Positions 8,780 to 15,953 of a stretch of DNA of 64,000 nucleotides are shown here, piece after piece. Every line of letters begins with the position of its first letter. Position 1 is the first letter of the stretch. Source of the DNA: Sporomusa sphaeroides DSM 2875 (GTDB lineage: Bacteria; Bacillota; Negativicutes; Sporomusales; Sporomusaceae); the NCBI RefSeq assembly GCF_001941975.2, contig NZ_CP146991.1:4643501-4707500 (forward strand), written 5' to 3'. Below the pieces are notes generated by a model. That model was not told where the DNA came from, did not search any database, and saw only the letters and a list, made by a program, of their open reading frames with translations. The translations under genes and the position numbers were made by a program.

Positions 8780-8996
8780 TTTTTTGCGCTTCTTTTTTTG
8801 CCGCTGGACAGGAATGCAACAGGTTCAATGGCGGCAACGCAAAGAAATTAACCGTCCCGCAAAAGAGTGCATTTGCTCAGACCAAACTCTTGTAGTGGGA
8901 GATATTCTCTTTCGATATTCCACCTACACAAAGTAGTGTAAATAGGCACGAAAGAGCTCCCCCGAATCAGGAAGTTCTTTCGTGCCTATCTTTTTT
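8780..8996 (+). ncRNA. Candidate structured small RNA with terminator
   Basis: No gene fits here, but nested pairing is visible: TTTGCG (8783-8788) with CGCAAA (8838-8843), GCCGC (8800) with GCGGC (8835), a GTAGTGG hairpin around 8892-8933, and a strong 14-bp terminator stem (8942-8955 with 8976-8989) followed by six T. This is the outline of an independent small RNA on the + strand. I cannot assign it to 6S, tmRNA or any other named class. Confidence 0.4.
8942..8996 (+). terminator. Strong intrinsic terminator
   Basis: 14-bp perfect inverted repeat (ATAGGCACGAAAGA with its complement) around a 20-base loop, then CTTTTTT. No protein gene precedes it on this strand, which supports a small RNA upstream. 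Confidence 0.8.
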
Positions 8997-9117
8997 CTGA
9001 ATCAAATTGCAAATTATTAGTTATTCATTTTAGTTTACATATACTGCATATTTATGTTTTTGGGGGATTTTATTGGGGGTCCCTTTTTGGGTTTTATTTT
9101 GGGTTTTTAATTTAAAA

Positions 9118-9147
9118 ATGGCTTCCGCGAAATTTCGCGGAAGCCAT
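9118..9147 (-). terminator. Original terminator of tRNA-Ser, split off by integration
   Basis: Perfect 30-bp palindrome (arms ATGGCTTCCGCGAAA) just downstream, in the minus direction, of the duplicated tRNA-Ser 3' end, followed by a T-rich run on the minus strand. Before integration it stood behind the intact tRNA now at 23102-23191. Confidence 0.7.
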
Positions 9148-9161
9148 GAAGCCTTTAAATA

Positions 9162-9221
<60 letters not shown>

Positions 9222-9334
9222 TGCTTTAAGGGGTTTTGTGTATATTTTCATTGATTACGAACCCTTATAAATACTGCATTTTCAGCTTCTAGACCTTACG
9301 TTTACTAACAATCGTTAAAGAACATTTTCAAGCG

Positions 9335-9360
9335 ATAAGGGACAAAATCAGGGACAGAAA
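9335..9360. repeat. Candidate integrase arm sites, left end
   Basis: Two AGGGACA motifs (AAGGGACA and CAGGGACA) about 12 bases apart, mirrored by two AAGGGACA motifs at 23028-23046 next to the other att site. Such paired end motifs are typical arm-type binding sites of tyrosine integrases; binding is inferred. Confidence 0.45.
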
Positions 9361-9373
9361 TTAACCGGATTCT

Positions 9374-9526
9374 TTAATCGTTAATGGGTAATTCGATTAA
9401 CCGTAGTTCCCAAGGGATTTTTATACCCTGCTTTTCAGCTTCCTCCTGGAGTTTGATGTCCTCATTAATCATTTCATCAGTATAACCAAGCTCTTTGGCT
9501 TTTTTTATGAATTCATCTTTTTCCAA
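9374..9526 (-). CDS. Small protein, 50 residues
   Basis: Starts at TTG 9526 with GGAGGG upstream and a near-consensus extended -10 promoter further up (9549-9554). The product is acidic/helical (EKDEFIKKAKELGYTDEMI at its N-terminus). Last gene of the element before attL; position and size suggest an accessory gene of the satellite. Function unknown. Confidence 0.5.
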   Translation of the reverse strand: MEKDEFIKKAKELGYTDEMINEDIKLQEEAEKQGIKIPWELRLIELPIND

Positions 9527-9541
9527 TCGGCATGCCCTCCA

Positions 9542-9561
9542 TAGGATAATTATACCAAAAA
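9542..9561 (-). promoter_or_regulatory. Promoter module, copy 1 of an identical 20-bp repeat
   Basis: On the minus strand it reads TTTTTGG-TATAAT-TATCC, an extended -10 box. The same 20 bases occur at 12471-12490. In both places it directly follows a hairpin terminator and precedes a small gene, so both are likely start points of separate transcripts with shared control. Confidence 0.55.
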
Positions 9562-9565
9562 ATAG

Positions 9566-9587
9566 ACCAGCGGAAAATTCCGCTGGT
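9566..9587 (-). terminator. Hairpin terminator before small gene
   Basis: ACCAGCGG/CCGCTGGT stem with a 6-base loop, followed on the minus strand by CTATTTTTT. It ends the transcript that crosses the decayed region. Confidence 0.65.
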
Positions 9588-9592
9588 TAAAC

Positions 9593-9867
9593 TTATTTCA
9601 GTTTACTGTTCAATAGTTCCTCTAACTCTTCAATCTTCTTCTGCTGTTCGTCCGTCCTAATACCGCTTAGGAATGGCATTAGAGGCCATAATAATAGTGT
9701 TGGCTATCTTGGTATCAATCTCCCCATTTAGGCCATATTAGCCACCCTGGAGAGTGCCTTGCGTATCTCGTAAGGAGTAGACAGCTTAAGGTGTTTTCGC
9801 TTATCCCTTTTAAGGGCTGTGAATATTTCTCTCATGCGTGTAACGGTGTCCCTAAACCTATCATCTT
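9593..9867 (-). pseudogene. Frameshifted remnant of a satellite/phage protein
   Basis: Three overlapping frames together give one coherent protein: a DRFRDTVTRMREIFTALKR start, then KLSTPYEIRKALSRVAN, then NGEIDTKIANTIIMASNAI, then TDEQQKKIEELEELLNSKLK. At least two frame changes and a stop upstream break it. The start is similar to a peptide encoded around 10800-10850 (TVTRMREE), so the two were once related copies. Original function unknown. Confidence 0.5.
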
Positions 9868-9949
9868 CTTTTTAGGTGTCAAAAATGTCAACATATATAA
9901 TTACAGATGTTAGTAAAAGTTAGTATTTTTTAGGATGTCACTTATGTCA

Positions 9950-10132
9950 CTATAGCTGCTTTTCTTGCTCAGGTTCGGCATTCTGTTGTTGGTACTTATT
10001 GAGCAAACCATGTTCTATAACCATTTGAGCTAAACAATGGGCAAGGGCTTCCCAAGGATTGTCATTAGGTGAATCGCCACCATCAATAACCTTTTCCTCA
10101 CCCGTTTTACGGTTAATTACAAATGTAACCAT
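9950..10132 (-). CDS. Small hypothetical protein, 60 residues
   Basis: ATG at 10132 preceded by AAAAAGGAG at a good distance; this ribosome binding site lies inside one of the dispersed repeats, and its stop lies in another. The protein has a beta-type start (VTFVINRKTGEEKVIDGG) and a Gln-rich tail. Family not recognised. Likely a real accessory gene of the satellite. Confidence 0.5.
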   Translation of the reverse strand: MVTFVINRKTGEEKVIDGGDSPNDNPWEALAHCLAQMVIEHGLLNKYQQQNAEPEQEKQL

Positions 10133-10437
10133 GTATTTACTCCTTTTTAAGGACTCCGATATCTCCGAATACTAAATTATACGGCCTTTTTTATGGAGTC
10201 TATAATGCCTTGCTAAAACCTTGCTATTTTTAGGATGTTAGAAATGTTAGATTTTGCTCTTTTTAGGGCCTGCAGAATCTGCAGATACTTTTTAGGGACT
10301 CTAAAATCTCTAAAATACCTTGCCCTTACCTTGGTATTACCCTTACCGTTCTAACCTTTCAAGTTGTTTTAAGCGTTCATCAATATAGTTTTTAATGTTA
10401 GGTTTTGTTAGGTTTCAAACATTTTGAGCAATATGAA

Positions 10438-10626
10438 TCAGTTATACATGCGTTCTTCCAAATACTTTCGGGATAGTCTACCAGCAGTAATAATATAACC
10501 TTTTTCCTCTAACTCATTATTGAGTTTCCTCATAATTCTATAAGCATGAGGTACGGAAACATCAAGTATTTCTGCAAGCTCTTGAACTCTTACAAACTTA
10601 GATTTTTCTTCTGGTTGCTTAGTCAT
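10438..10626 (-). CDS. Small helix-turn-helix protein, excisionase-like
   Basis: A 62-residue protein with a winged-helix/excisionase-type motif (VQELAEILDVSVPHAYRIMR). The start is preceded by AGGGGGATAG. Such proteins regulate satellite genes or help excision. It lies between two groups of the dispersed repeats, which could be its binding sites; that link is only inference. Confidence 0.6.
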   Translation of the reverse strand: MTKQPEEKSKFVRVQELAEILDVSVPHAYRIMRKLNNELEEKGYIITAGRLSRKYLEERMYN

Positions 10627-10728
10627 AACTATCCCCCTGTTCTATTAGTTGCTACACCTTGCTAAAACATAATCCTTTTAAGGTATGAAAAACCTGAAAT
10701 AATAGCCTTTTTTAGGGCGTCAGAAATG

Positions 10729-10905
10729 TCAGGAAATACCGGTATCGTCCTTTTTTAAGGGCTCCCAAATCTCCCAGAACAATCTTTTTAAGGCCTCGCA
10801 AATCTCGCATTCTTCCCTCATGCGCGTTACGGTGTCTGCATACCCTTTTTTAGGGCATGTAAAATCGGTAATTGTTTTTAGGGTGTCGGATATGTCGGAA
10901 TGCAT
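10729..10905 (-). CDS. Short repeat-bearing ORF, 58 residues
   Basis: Starts at ATG 10905 and reads through three of the dispersed repeats in frame, giving SDISDTLK, CEICEALKR and WEIWEPLKK. It also contains DTVTRMREE, similar to the pseudogene at 9593-9867. It has no clear ribosome binding site. It may be a decayed relative of that pseudogene rather than a working gene. Confidence 0.3.
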   Translation of the reverse strand: MHSDISDTLKTITDFTCPKKGYADTVTRMREECEICEALKRLFWEIWEPLKKDDTGIS

Positions 10906-10918
10906 GATTATTCTATAT

Positions 10919-10978
10919 TTCTAAAATAAAACAAGCACAAACGTATGTTTTTATTTTAGAACATACGTTTGTGCTTGT
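10919..10978. repeat. Interleaved perfect inverted repeats (A-B-A'-B')
   Basis: A (10919-10931) pairs perfectly over 13 bp with A' (10949-10961), and B (10931-10949) pairs perfectly over 19 bp with B' (10960-10978). The four blocks abut, so either hairpin excludes the other or both form a pseudoknot. The exactness suggests selection, for example as a switch or protein/replication site. Confidence 0.75.
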
Positions 10979-10998
10979 AAAGTCAAATCTGTCATTTT

Positions 10999-11048
10999 AA
11001 GGTATAAAAAATCTGTCAACCCAAGAGCAGACAGATTTTTTATACCTT
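10999..11048 (-). terminator. Long hairpin terminator of the DUF2335-type gene
   Basis: Perfect 19-bp arms (AAGGTATAAAAAATCTGTC and complement) around a 12-base loop. The stop codon of the 11040-11558 gene lies in the stem and A/T runs on both arms make it act in both directions. Confidence 0.75.
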
Positions 11049-11558
11049 ATTTTCTATTTTAGGAGTATCCTCTTTTTCCTCAACGGATGAAACTGACTTT
11101 GAAAATGCACCTTTAAAAACCAAGAATAATGAAGCCAATCCCGCCAATGCAGCCGCAACATCTTGACCTATTGCCAATGCAAAAGCTGTTAGACCGATAC
11201 TACATAATATGGAAAAGAACGCCATCCACTGACTTCTACAATCTCGGGATATTTCACCTCGCAATGCTATAGCCTGCATGTTACGAGTGTGATCAGAATC
11301 TTTTTCAAATACTGTCAATATGCGTTCCGGTGCAGTTGGCATAACTTGTCCATACTTTGCAAATTCCTCAGCGGGTGGAATTGGCCCTATATACCGCTCC
11401 GCAGAGAGCACTCTTCGTACATTATTAGTTCGAGGCTCATGCTTATCTTTTTCATCTAATACTTCCGGTTCAACCACAGCTTCTACTTCTGAAGGTCTGG
11501 ACTGAGCTCCTCTTTCAATAGAATCTCGATGCCTGTTAAACTTTTGGCCCATCTTCAC
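11040..11558 (-). CDS. DUF2335-type membrane protein
   Basis: A 172-residue protein. The N-terminal half is charged; the conserved stretch YIGPIPPAEEFAKYGQVMP followed by APERIL is the hallmark of DUF2335 proteins. Two C-terminal membrane segments lie at about residues 113-150. The family is common in phages and islands but has no proven function; a holin-like or membrane sensor role has been imagined. The start overlaps the end of the upstream gene, so the two are translationally linked. GTG 11558 or ATG 11552 may be the start. Confidence 0.75.
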   Translation of the reverse strand: MKMGQKFNRHRDSIERGAQSRPSEVEAVVEPEVLDEKDKHEPRTNNVRRVLSAERYIGPIPPAEEFAKYGQVMPTAPERILTVFEKDSDHTRNMQAIALRGEISRDCRSQWMAFFSILCSIGLTAFALAIGQDVAAALAGLASLFLVFKGAFSKSVSSVEEKEDTPKIENKV

Positions 11559-11736
11559 TACCTACTTTGTCCATAGCTTTTCGTAAAGAACTACCTGTTG
11601 TCTTCCAATTTCGTTCTGCAAGTTGTTTAGCACTTTTAGGAACATGCTTACGGTAGTCAGTATCAGGCCATAAATCAGGCATAATGGTGTCACTACATAA
11701 TACATTTTTTATAGTGACTTTAATTAATTCAGTCAT
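11536..11736 (-). CDS. Small hypothetical protein, 66 residues
   Basis: Begins at ATG 11736 behind GGTGG and ends inside the start region of the DUF2335-type gene (23-base overlap). Basic and Trp-containing, with KSAKQLAERNWKTTG in the middle. No known domain. Probably cotranscribed with the membrane protein gene. Confidence 0.55.
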   Translation of the reverse strand: MTELIKVTIKNVLCSDTIMPDLWPDTDYRKHVPKSAKQLAERNWKTTGSSLRKAMDKVGSEDGPKV

Positions 11737-11956
11737 ATTACCACCTACCGCAATTATAGATTTAATTATTTTCTTAACCTTATTATACACTAAAATTCTC
11801 CAATCTCAAGTAAATTATATATTGTTCCAAGCACATATATACCTTATTAATTACCATATATATGCATCAATTAAACGTATATTCGTTAATAATTTGCTTG
11901 AATACATATAAAAAAGCACCCACACATTACTGTGTAGATGCTTAAACCAACTTATA

Positions 11957-12124
11957 TTATGGAAAATTAATTTCCACATCGGAAAGAGTGCCATTATCTA
12001 AATCCCGGTAAAATTCTTCAAAAATACACCTCTGTTCCTCAGTGGCATTTTCTTTTAATAGTCGCTCTCCTAATTTTTCATCCCAATAAGTACAATCATA
12101 TAATTCGTCTGGAAACTTAATCAT
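11957..12124 (-). CDS. Small acidic protein, 55 residues
   Basis: ATG at 12124 lies inside the last codons of the upstream gene (8-base overlap) with GGTG upstream, so the pair is translationally coupled. Sequence is acidic (DELYDCTYWDEKLGERLL near the start). Not recognised. Confidence 0.55.
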   Translation of the reverse strand: MIKFPDELYDCTYWDEKLGERLLKENATEEQRCIFEEFYRDLDNGTLSDVEINFP

Positions 12125-12455
12125 TAAAAATCACCTTCATTTCATTAGCTCTGGTAACAGTGAGCTTGCCACTCTCAACTGCTTGTACCAGTTCAGGAAT
12201 GCCGGATTTAAGGACTTTAGAAGCCCGTTTTACTGAAGTCCGGGAAGAATTAACCATTTTGGCTGCTTTTTCAGCAGATTCTCCCTGTTCGCCAAATGGC
12301 TCTTTCGGGCCATTTGGTTTATTTGGAAGATTTTCAGTACGCCTTTTCCGCGCATCGTCTTCAAAAATGTGCTTGATTTTAGCCCCAACCATAGCCCGTT
12401 GACTTTCATCTAAACTCCTTCGGTGAAAGTTCATACTGACTATAAAACTAACCAT
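12117..12455 (-). CDS. ParB/methylase-type N-terminal fragment protein
   Basis: A 112-residue protein. Residues 5-25 (IVSMNFHRRSLDESQRAMV) match a segment common in phage ParB-like/DNA methylase proteins, and residues 60-110 resemble the helix-turn-helix that follows it (AEKAAKMVNSSRTSVKRASK). The ParB nuclease-like and methylase parts are absent, so this is a truncated or stand-alone DNA-binding version. A -10 promoter module lies just upstream (12471-12490). Confidence 0.6.
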   Translation of the reverse strand: MVSFIVSMNFHRRSLDESQRAMVGAKIKHIFEDDARKRRTENLPNKPNGPKEPFGEQGESAEKAAKMVNSSRTSVKRASKVLKSGIPELVQAVESGKLTVTRANEMKVIFND

Positions 12456-12470
12456 ATCGCCGGGGGCAAT

Positions 12471-12490
12471 TAGGATAATTATACCAAAAA
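12471..12490 (-). promoter_or_regulatory. Promoter module, copy 2 of an identical 20-bp repeat
   Basis: Same 20 bases as 9542-9561, with extended -10 TGG-TATAAT on the minus strand; the -10 box is at 12478-12483, 23 bases before the start of the ParB-type gene. Confidence 0.55.
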
Positions 12491-12511
12491 CCGGCTGTGA
12501 ATTCAGCCGGG
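12490..12511 (-). terminator. Terminator after the tail hub gene
   Basis: ACCGGCTG/CAGCCGGGT hairpin followed on the minus strand by TTTTTGG; ends transcripts coming from the tail hub gene. Confidence 0.65.
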
Positions 12512-12531
12512 TAAAAATTTATCATATTCTT

Positions 12532-13518
12532 TTATTCAAAAATATCACGCCCTCTCAAACTTAGATTCATTATGTGTTGATTGTTGGTGAATACATGCTT
12601 GGCCCGTTCTACCAGCATATAATTATTTACGCGGATATCGCCTAAATCAAGCTGTACAGCAATATGGGAACCGGCTCTAACTCGGATATCTCCAAAAGCA
12701 TTGCTAATGGACAAACTACGTGTTTTCTTATTATATAACCCTAGTAGTGCATCTGCCTTGGCCTGGGGATTAATTGCGTTTTCATCAATCTTTTCGCAAT
12801 ATTGGAGTACGCCCCATTTCTTAATATTTTCTGATGCAGTAAACTCTTCCGGGTCTTGTGGAGAAACAAATACTTCCCGCTTGCCGGTGTCCTTATTATC
12901 GTAGACCAGTTTGACACGATTATAAGTATTCTGATCAATGCTTGATGTATAATCAAAATCCTCCGCACTAGTGGCATCTATGAGTAAATCAAGCTTCATA
13001 TTTTCAATATTTTTAAGTGTGAGCTTGCCAAAATCATCATAAAGAACATATCTTTTTTTCTTATTGTCTAGAGTTAAATCTAATGCATCGTAAATGATGT
13101 CAAACAATGTTTGCCCATCTTCTATCATCTGAGGTATAACATATTCAGTATCTTCAATTTCCCCCACCCTCATTTGAAATTGTGAGGCAAGCATTTTTAT
13201 CAATTGAGAAGCAGTAAGCCCTATATACGCCATAGTGTGCTTATTCTTCAAATATCGCAGTTGGTCATAAGCAGTTACCTTGATAATCCCGTCCTTATCA
13301 CGTCTCTTGGTGAATACGAACCCATAAAAAACATTTTTTCCGTCTACGGCCATCCTCACATGATTTCCTTCTGTAAAGTCCAAGGTACTGTCATTTAAAA
13401 CACTAAAAGTTAACTTACCCGGTGCACACTTACGCTCTGTTTCCCAAGTAATACCTTCCTCTATGCAAGGCTCTTGCAATTTCCCGTTATTATTGATTAA
13501 AATTTGAACATTATTCAT
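12532..13518 (-). CDS. XkdQ-like phage tail hub protein
   Basis: A 328-residue protein of the XkdQ/YqbQ (gpD-like) family, the hub at the base of contractile phage tails. Typical segments are WETERKCAPGKLTF, VRMAVDGKNVFYGFVF, TAYDQLRYLKNK and a late RVRAGSHIAVQLDLGDI. Length fits the family. ATG 13518 is chosen because GGGAGG lies 7 bases upstream. It is the only structural phage gene seen in the element; neighbouring tail genes (tape measure, XkdP, XkdR, baseplate) are missing. A satellite could use it to alter tails of a helper phage; it could also be the last remnant of a tail module. Confidence 0.85.
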   Translation of the reverse strand: MNNVQILINNNGKLQEPCIEEGITWETERKCAPGKLTFSVLNDSTLDFTEGNHVRMAVDGKNVFYGFVFTKRRDKDGIIKVTAYDQLRYLKNKHTMAYIGLTASQLIKMLASQFQMRVGEIEDTEYVIPQMIEDGQTLFDIIYDALDLTLDNKKKRYVLYDDFGKLTLKNIENMKLDLLIDATSAEDFDYTSSIDQNTYNRVKLVYDNKDTGKREVFVSPQDPEEFTASENIKKWGVLQYCEKIDENAINPQAKADALLGLYNKKTRSLSISNAFGDIRVRAGSHIAVQLDLGDIRVNNYMLVERAKHVFTNNQHIMNLSLRGRDIFE

Positions 13519-13618
13519 TATTTTCCTCCCCATTCTTCAACAGGCATTAGCTTACCGCTAGCGGCTGTTCACAGATTATTATTTATAACCTCAATATTGT
13601 TGTTCATAATTCATCCCC

Positions 13619-14434
13619 TTACCCACAGGCACTAAGTACATTGTTTATTAACTCGTCAATGGTTTCCATTTCACATACAATTCGGGATGTATCCATAAAC
13701 TGGTTTAACTCGTCCCTTCTATCCTCCAGGGAATTAAGCATCATCCATTGATATTTTTTCATGAACGCCTGCCCTCCTGGGCTTTTGCGTATTCTCCAAA
13801 TAGAATCATTGTGTAATTGTTGAACACGACTTCCCGACAACTCACAAAGTTCGCCAACATCATCAAAACTCAGTGGCAAACCTTCAAAACCATAATACAT
13901 TTTCAATACACGTACTCTGAAACTGCCCCGCCCTAAAACATCTTCCAACAGGTTTAGCAAATCTTCGCGTAAAATGTCATTGTCAATTTCATCATCAACG
14001 AAATTAAATGGCTGCTCTGCATCCTTATCCTGAATTACAGCTTCCAATGTCAGGTCTGTACTGCCCGGTATAATTTCATTAAGACTTGTTGTGTGTATTC
14101 TTCGACTAGTAGAGTTATTTTTATATTCCCGTTCAATAACCCTACGATTTATAAAAGTCAGCATGGCATACCGCACATTATAGCCAGCATAAGTAATAAA
14201 TTTAACACCTTCATAGTGTTCGAATTTCTCTACTGATTGCATAAAGCCAATTAAGCCTTCCTGAACAAGATCATCCTTGTCAAAAGGTGTTTTCTGTATT
14301 GTAGGGTAAAGGCGTTTTGCGAAATAATAAATCAACTTCATGTTATTTTCAATTAGCTGAGTAAGTGCCGCTTCATTCCCTGCTTGATATTCCTTGACCA
14401 GTTCTTCATTAGTCAAATTAATCGGTTTAGACAT
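13619..14434 (-). CDS. Sigma-70 family factor of the satellite
   Basis: A 271-residue sigma factor. Region 2 is visible at about residues 15-100 (LIENNMKLIYYFAKRLYP, DLVQEGLIGFMQSVEKFE, FITYAGYNVRYAML); a region 4-like helix-turn-helix lies near 175-215 (LSFDDVGELCELSGSRVQQLH). The C-terminal 50 residues are extra. Such factors redirect RNA polymerase to late phage or island promoters. The start overlaps the end of the ArpU-like gene upstream by 8 bases. It lies just before the tail hub gene, whose expression it may control. Confidence 0.85.
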   Translation of the reverse strand: MSKPINLTNEELVKEYQAGNEAALTQLIENNMKLIYYFAKRLYPTIQKTPFDKDDLVQEGLIGFMQSVEKFEHYEGVKFITYAGYNVRYAMLTFINRRVIEREYKNNSTSRRIHTTSLNEIIPGSTDLTLEAVIQDKDAEQPFNFVDDEIDNDILREDLLNLLEDVLGRGSFRVRVLKMYYGFEGLPLSFDDVGELCELSGSRVQQLHNDSIWRIRKSPGGQAFMKKYQWMMLNSLEDRRDELNQFMDTSRIVCEMETIDELINNVLSACG

Positions 14435-14813
14435 TGAAAAAAACCTTTTGTAAAGTCAAATCAGGATATAGGATAATAGATAATTTTTTTAATACGGCCC
14501 TGCAATGACGGGTAATTGTACTTTGGGAAGTATCCAACTCATGTGCTAGGACTTCATGTGTTTTACCTTTGATATAATGATTGAAAAACATAACAAAGTC
14601 TCGTTCATCAACCATACGTTTTAATAATTGTAATGAAGAATGCATACACTTCATAAATAAAGACGTTTCTATGTCCATAGCCTGTAAATTTGCCAACCCA
14701 GCTTTAAATTGTTCAATGTCTGAAGTCGTATACTGCAATGCCACTGGACTATAGAATAAATTATCGTCTTGTTCCAAAAATTCTTCTATTACATTTTGCA
14801 TTGCTTCATCCAT
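14427..14813 (-). CDS. ArpU/sigma region 4-like transcription regulator
   Basis: A 128-residue protein with a sigma region 4-like helix-turn-helix in the C-terminal third (KGKTHEVLAHELDTSQSTIT, then RHCRAVLKKL), as in phage late-gene activators such as ArpU. ATG 14813 is preferred because GAGGTGG precedes it. It overlaps the sigma factor gene. The two together form a small transcription module. Confidence 0.65.
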   Translation of the reverse strand: MDEAMQNVIEEFLEQDDNLFYSPVALQYTTSDIEQFKAGLANLQAMDIETSLFMKCMHSSLQLLKRMVDERDFVMFFNHYIKGKTHEVLAHELDTSQSTITRHCRAVLKKLSIILYPDLTLQKVFFNV

Positions 14814-14849
14814 GCTGACCACCTCAACTTATTATTGATTTTAGGTTTA

Positions 14850-15341
14850 TTAGATAATGCGGTCTATTAATTGACTTATCAAGTCTACCCTGATAATTAA
14901 AGAATCTTCGCCTAATGAAGAATTGAATAGAGGTGTTGCCAGTTCTTCACGTAAAGCATCCAGATTTTTAAGCACACTATCATGTTGTACAATGGCTTGA
15001 TGTAGCACGTTATTACCCATGCCGGAGTATTTAGCTTTAATGAGAGATTGAACAAATTTTACAGCCGCTAAATCTCCCATAATGGGCTTAGTGATATATT
15101 CAATCATTTCTTTAGTTAAGCCAGTAGGCATTAGTCGAAGCGTAGTCAAGATATTTAACATATCCAGCCTATGGTCTTTACCATCAGTTTCAACAGGTAC
15201 ATGTTCTTCAATAAATGCGCTGATGAGCGCATGAAATTTTTGGTTAAACTCCAAATCACACGCGCTCATAGTAGTGGCTTTTTGCAGAGTTCGCATTTTT
15301 TCTTGATATACAGTGACCAGTTCCAGCAGTTGTGTCCTCAT
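14850..15341 (-). CDS. Satellite protein A, unknown (163 residues)
   Basis: Helical protein with a coiled-coil-like start. Its middle (LTKEMIEYITKPIMGDLAAV) aligns in pattern with LTDETASQLLDFNMDNKQLS of the upstream gene, so the two look like old paralogues. It overlaps that gene by 4 bases (stop/start overlap). No known domain; in this position many satellites have head-interference or packaging-modulating genes, but nothing proves it here. Confidence 0.6.
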   Translation of the reverse strand: MRTQLLELVTVYQEKMRTLQKATTMSACDLEFNQKFHALISAFIEEHVPVETDGKDHRLDMLNILTTLRLMPTGLTKEMIEYITKPIMGDLAAVKFVQSLIKAKYSGMGNNVLHQAIVQHDSVLKNLDALREELATPLFNSSLGEDSLIIRVDLISQLIDRII

Positions 15342-15928
15342 TCCGCTTTCCCTTCCGCAGTTGGGTTAATGACGTTTGCATAATATTCAATATCACCAAT
15401 TCGAATATCTGATGGAGAATAAGGGCGCGTATAATCGAATAAACCAGCTGCACTTTCTTGTAAACGAGTAGCAGCGGACAATAATTCTTCCGCTTCATCT
15501 AACCTTTTAAACGTTTGATGAAACTGCCAGCTATTTGGGCAGCGATTTTCCAATATAGTTCTAAAAATACTCAATTGCTTATTGTCCATATTGAAGTCTA
15601 ATAGTTGACTGGCTGTTTCATCCGTCAAATTGCCACCTAACATTTCAATCATTTTCAATGCATTTGAAACTTTAAGTTCATAATCATTATCTTTAGTCGG
15701 CTCTGCCGAACGATGAGCGGCAATAAATTCGGATATATGGGTAGTTAGGTACTCATTTGCCAGCTTATCCAAATTTTGTTTGGTCTCATTAATTTCATTG
15801 ATTTTATATTGCTTGCCATCTTCGGTGTAGAAGGTATCCGATTTAATAACTTCAATGGCATAATTAAGTTGGCCCATTTGCTGCTGATATTCTTTAACAA
15901 TTTTATGCAGTTCTGCTTTAAAACTCAT
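15338..15928 (-). CDS. Satellite protein B, unknown (196 residues)
   Basis: Helical, charged protein; ATG 15928 with AAGGAG upstream, GTG 15937 as alternative. It resembles the next gene downstream in layout (N-terminal coiled coil, then an L-T-x-E/x-I segment), suggesting duplication and divergence. Not recognised. Confidence 0.6.
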   Translation of the reverse strand: MSFKAELHKIVKEYQQQMGQLNYAIEVIKSDTFYTEDGKQYKINEINETKQNLDKLANEYLTTHISEFIAAHRSAEPTKDNDYELKVSNALKMIEMLGGNLTDETASQLLDFNMDNKQLSIFRTILENRCPNSWQFHQTFKRLDEAEELLSAATRLQESAAGLFDYTRPYSPSDIRIGDIEYYANVINPTAEGKAE

Positions 15929-15953
15929 ATTATACACATCTCCTTAATTTTTA

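Larger units (their letters stand above)
9868..10899. repeat. Dispersed repeats with duplicated, copy-specific hexamers
   Basis: Eleven copies of the pattern TTTTTAGG/TTTTTAAGG, 1-2 bases, hexamer, AAT or TAT, same hexamer again. Copies begin near 9868, 9926, 10143, 10227, 10259, 10288, 10707, 10749, 10784, 10845 (degenerate) and 10875. Hexamers are GTCAAA, GTCACT, CTCCGA, GTTAGA, CTGCAG, CTCTAA, GTCAGA, CTCCCA, CTCGCA and GTCGGA. Within a copy the two hexamers are identical or differ by one base; between copies they differ. On the minus strand a copy can read as X-(D/E/N/Q)-I-X-(D/E/N/Q)-x-L-K, but frames and stops vary. Function unknown. Confidence 0.75.

Noticed and set aside
9868-10899. 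CRISPR-like array
   Set aside because: Units are far too short, irregularly spaced and have no 20-40 base spacers; no cas genes are present.
13534-13618. A 12-codon frame resembling the start of the tail hub gene
   Set aside because: Too short and weakly initiated; it may be a remnant of a neighbouring tail gene but cannot be supported.
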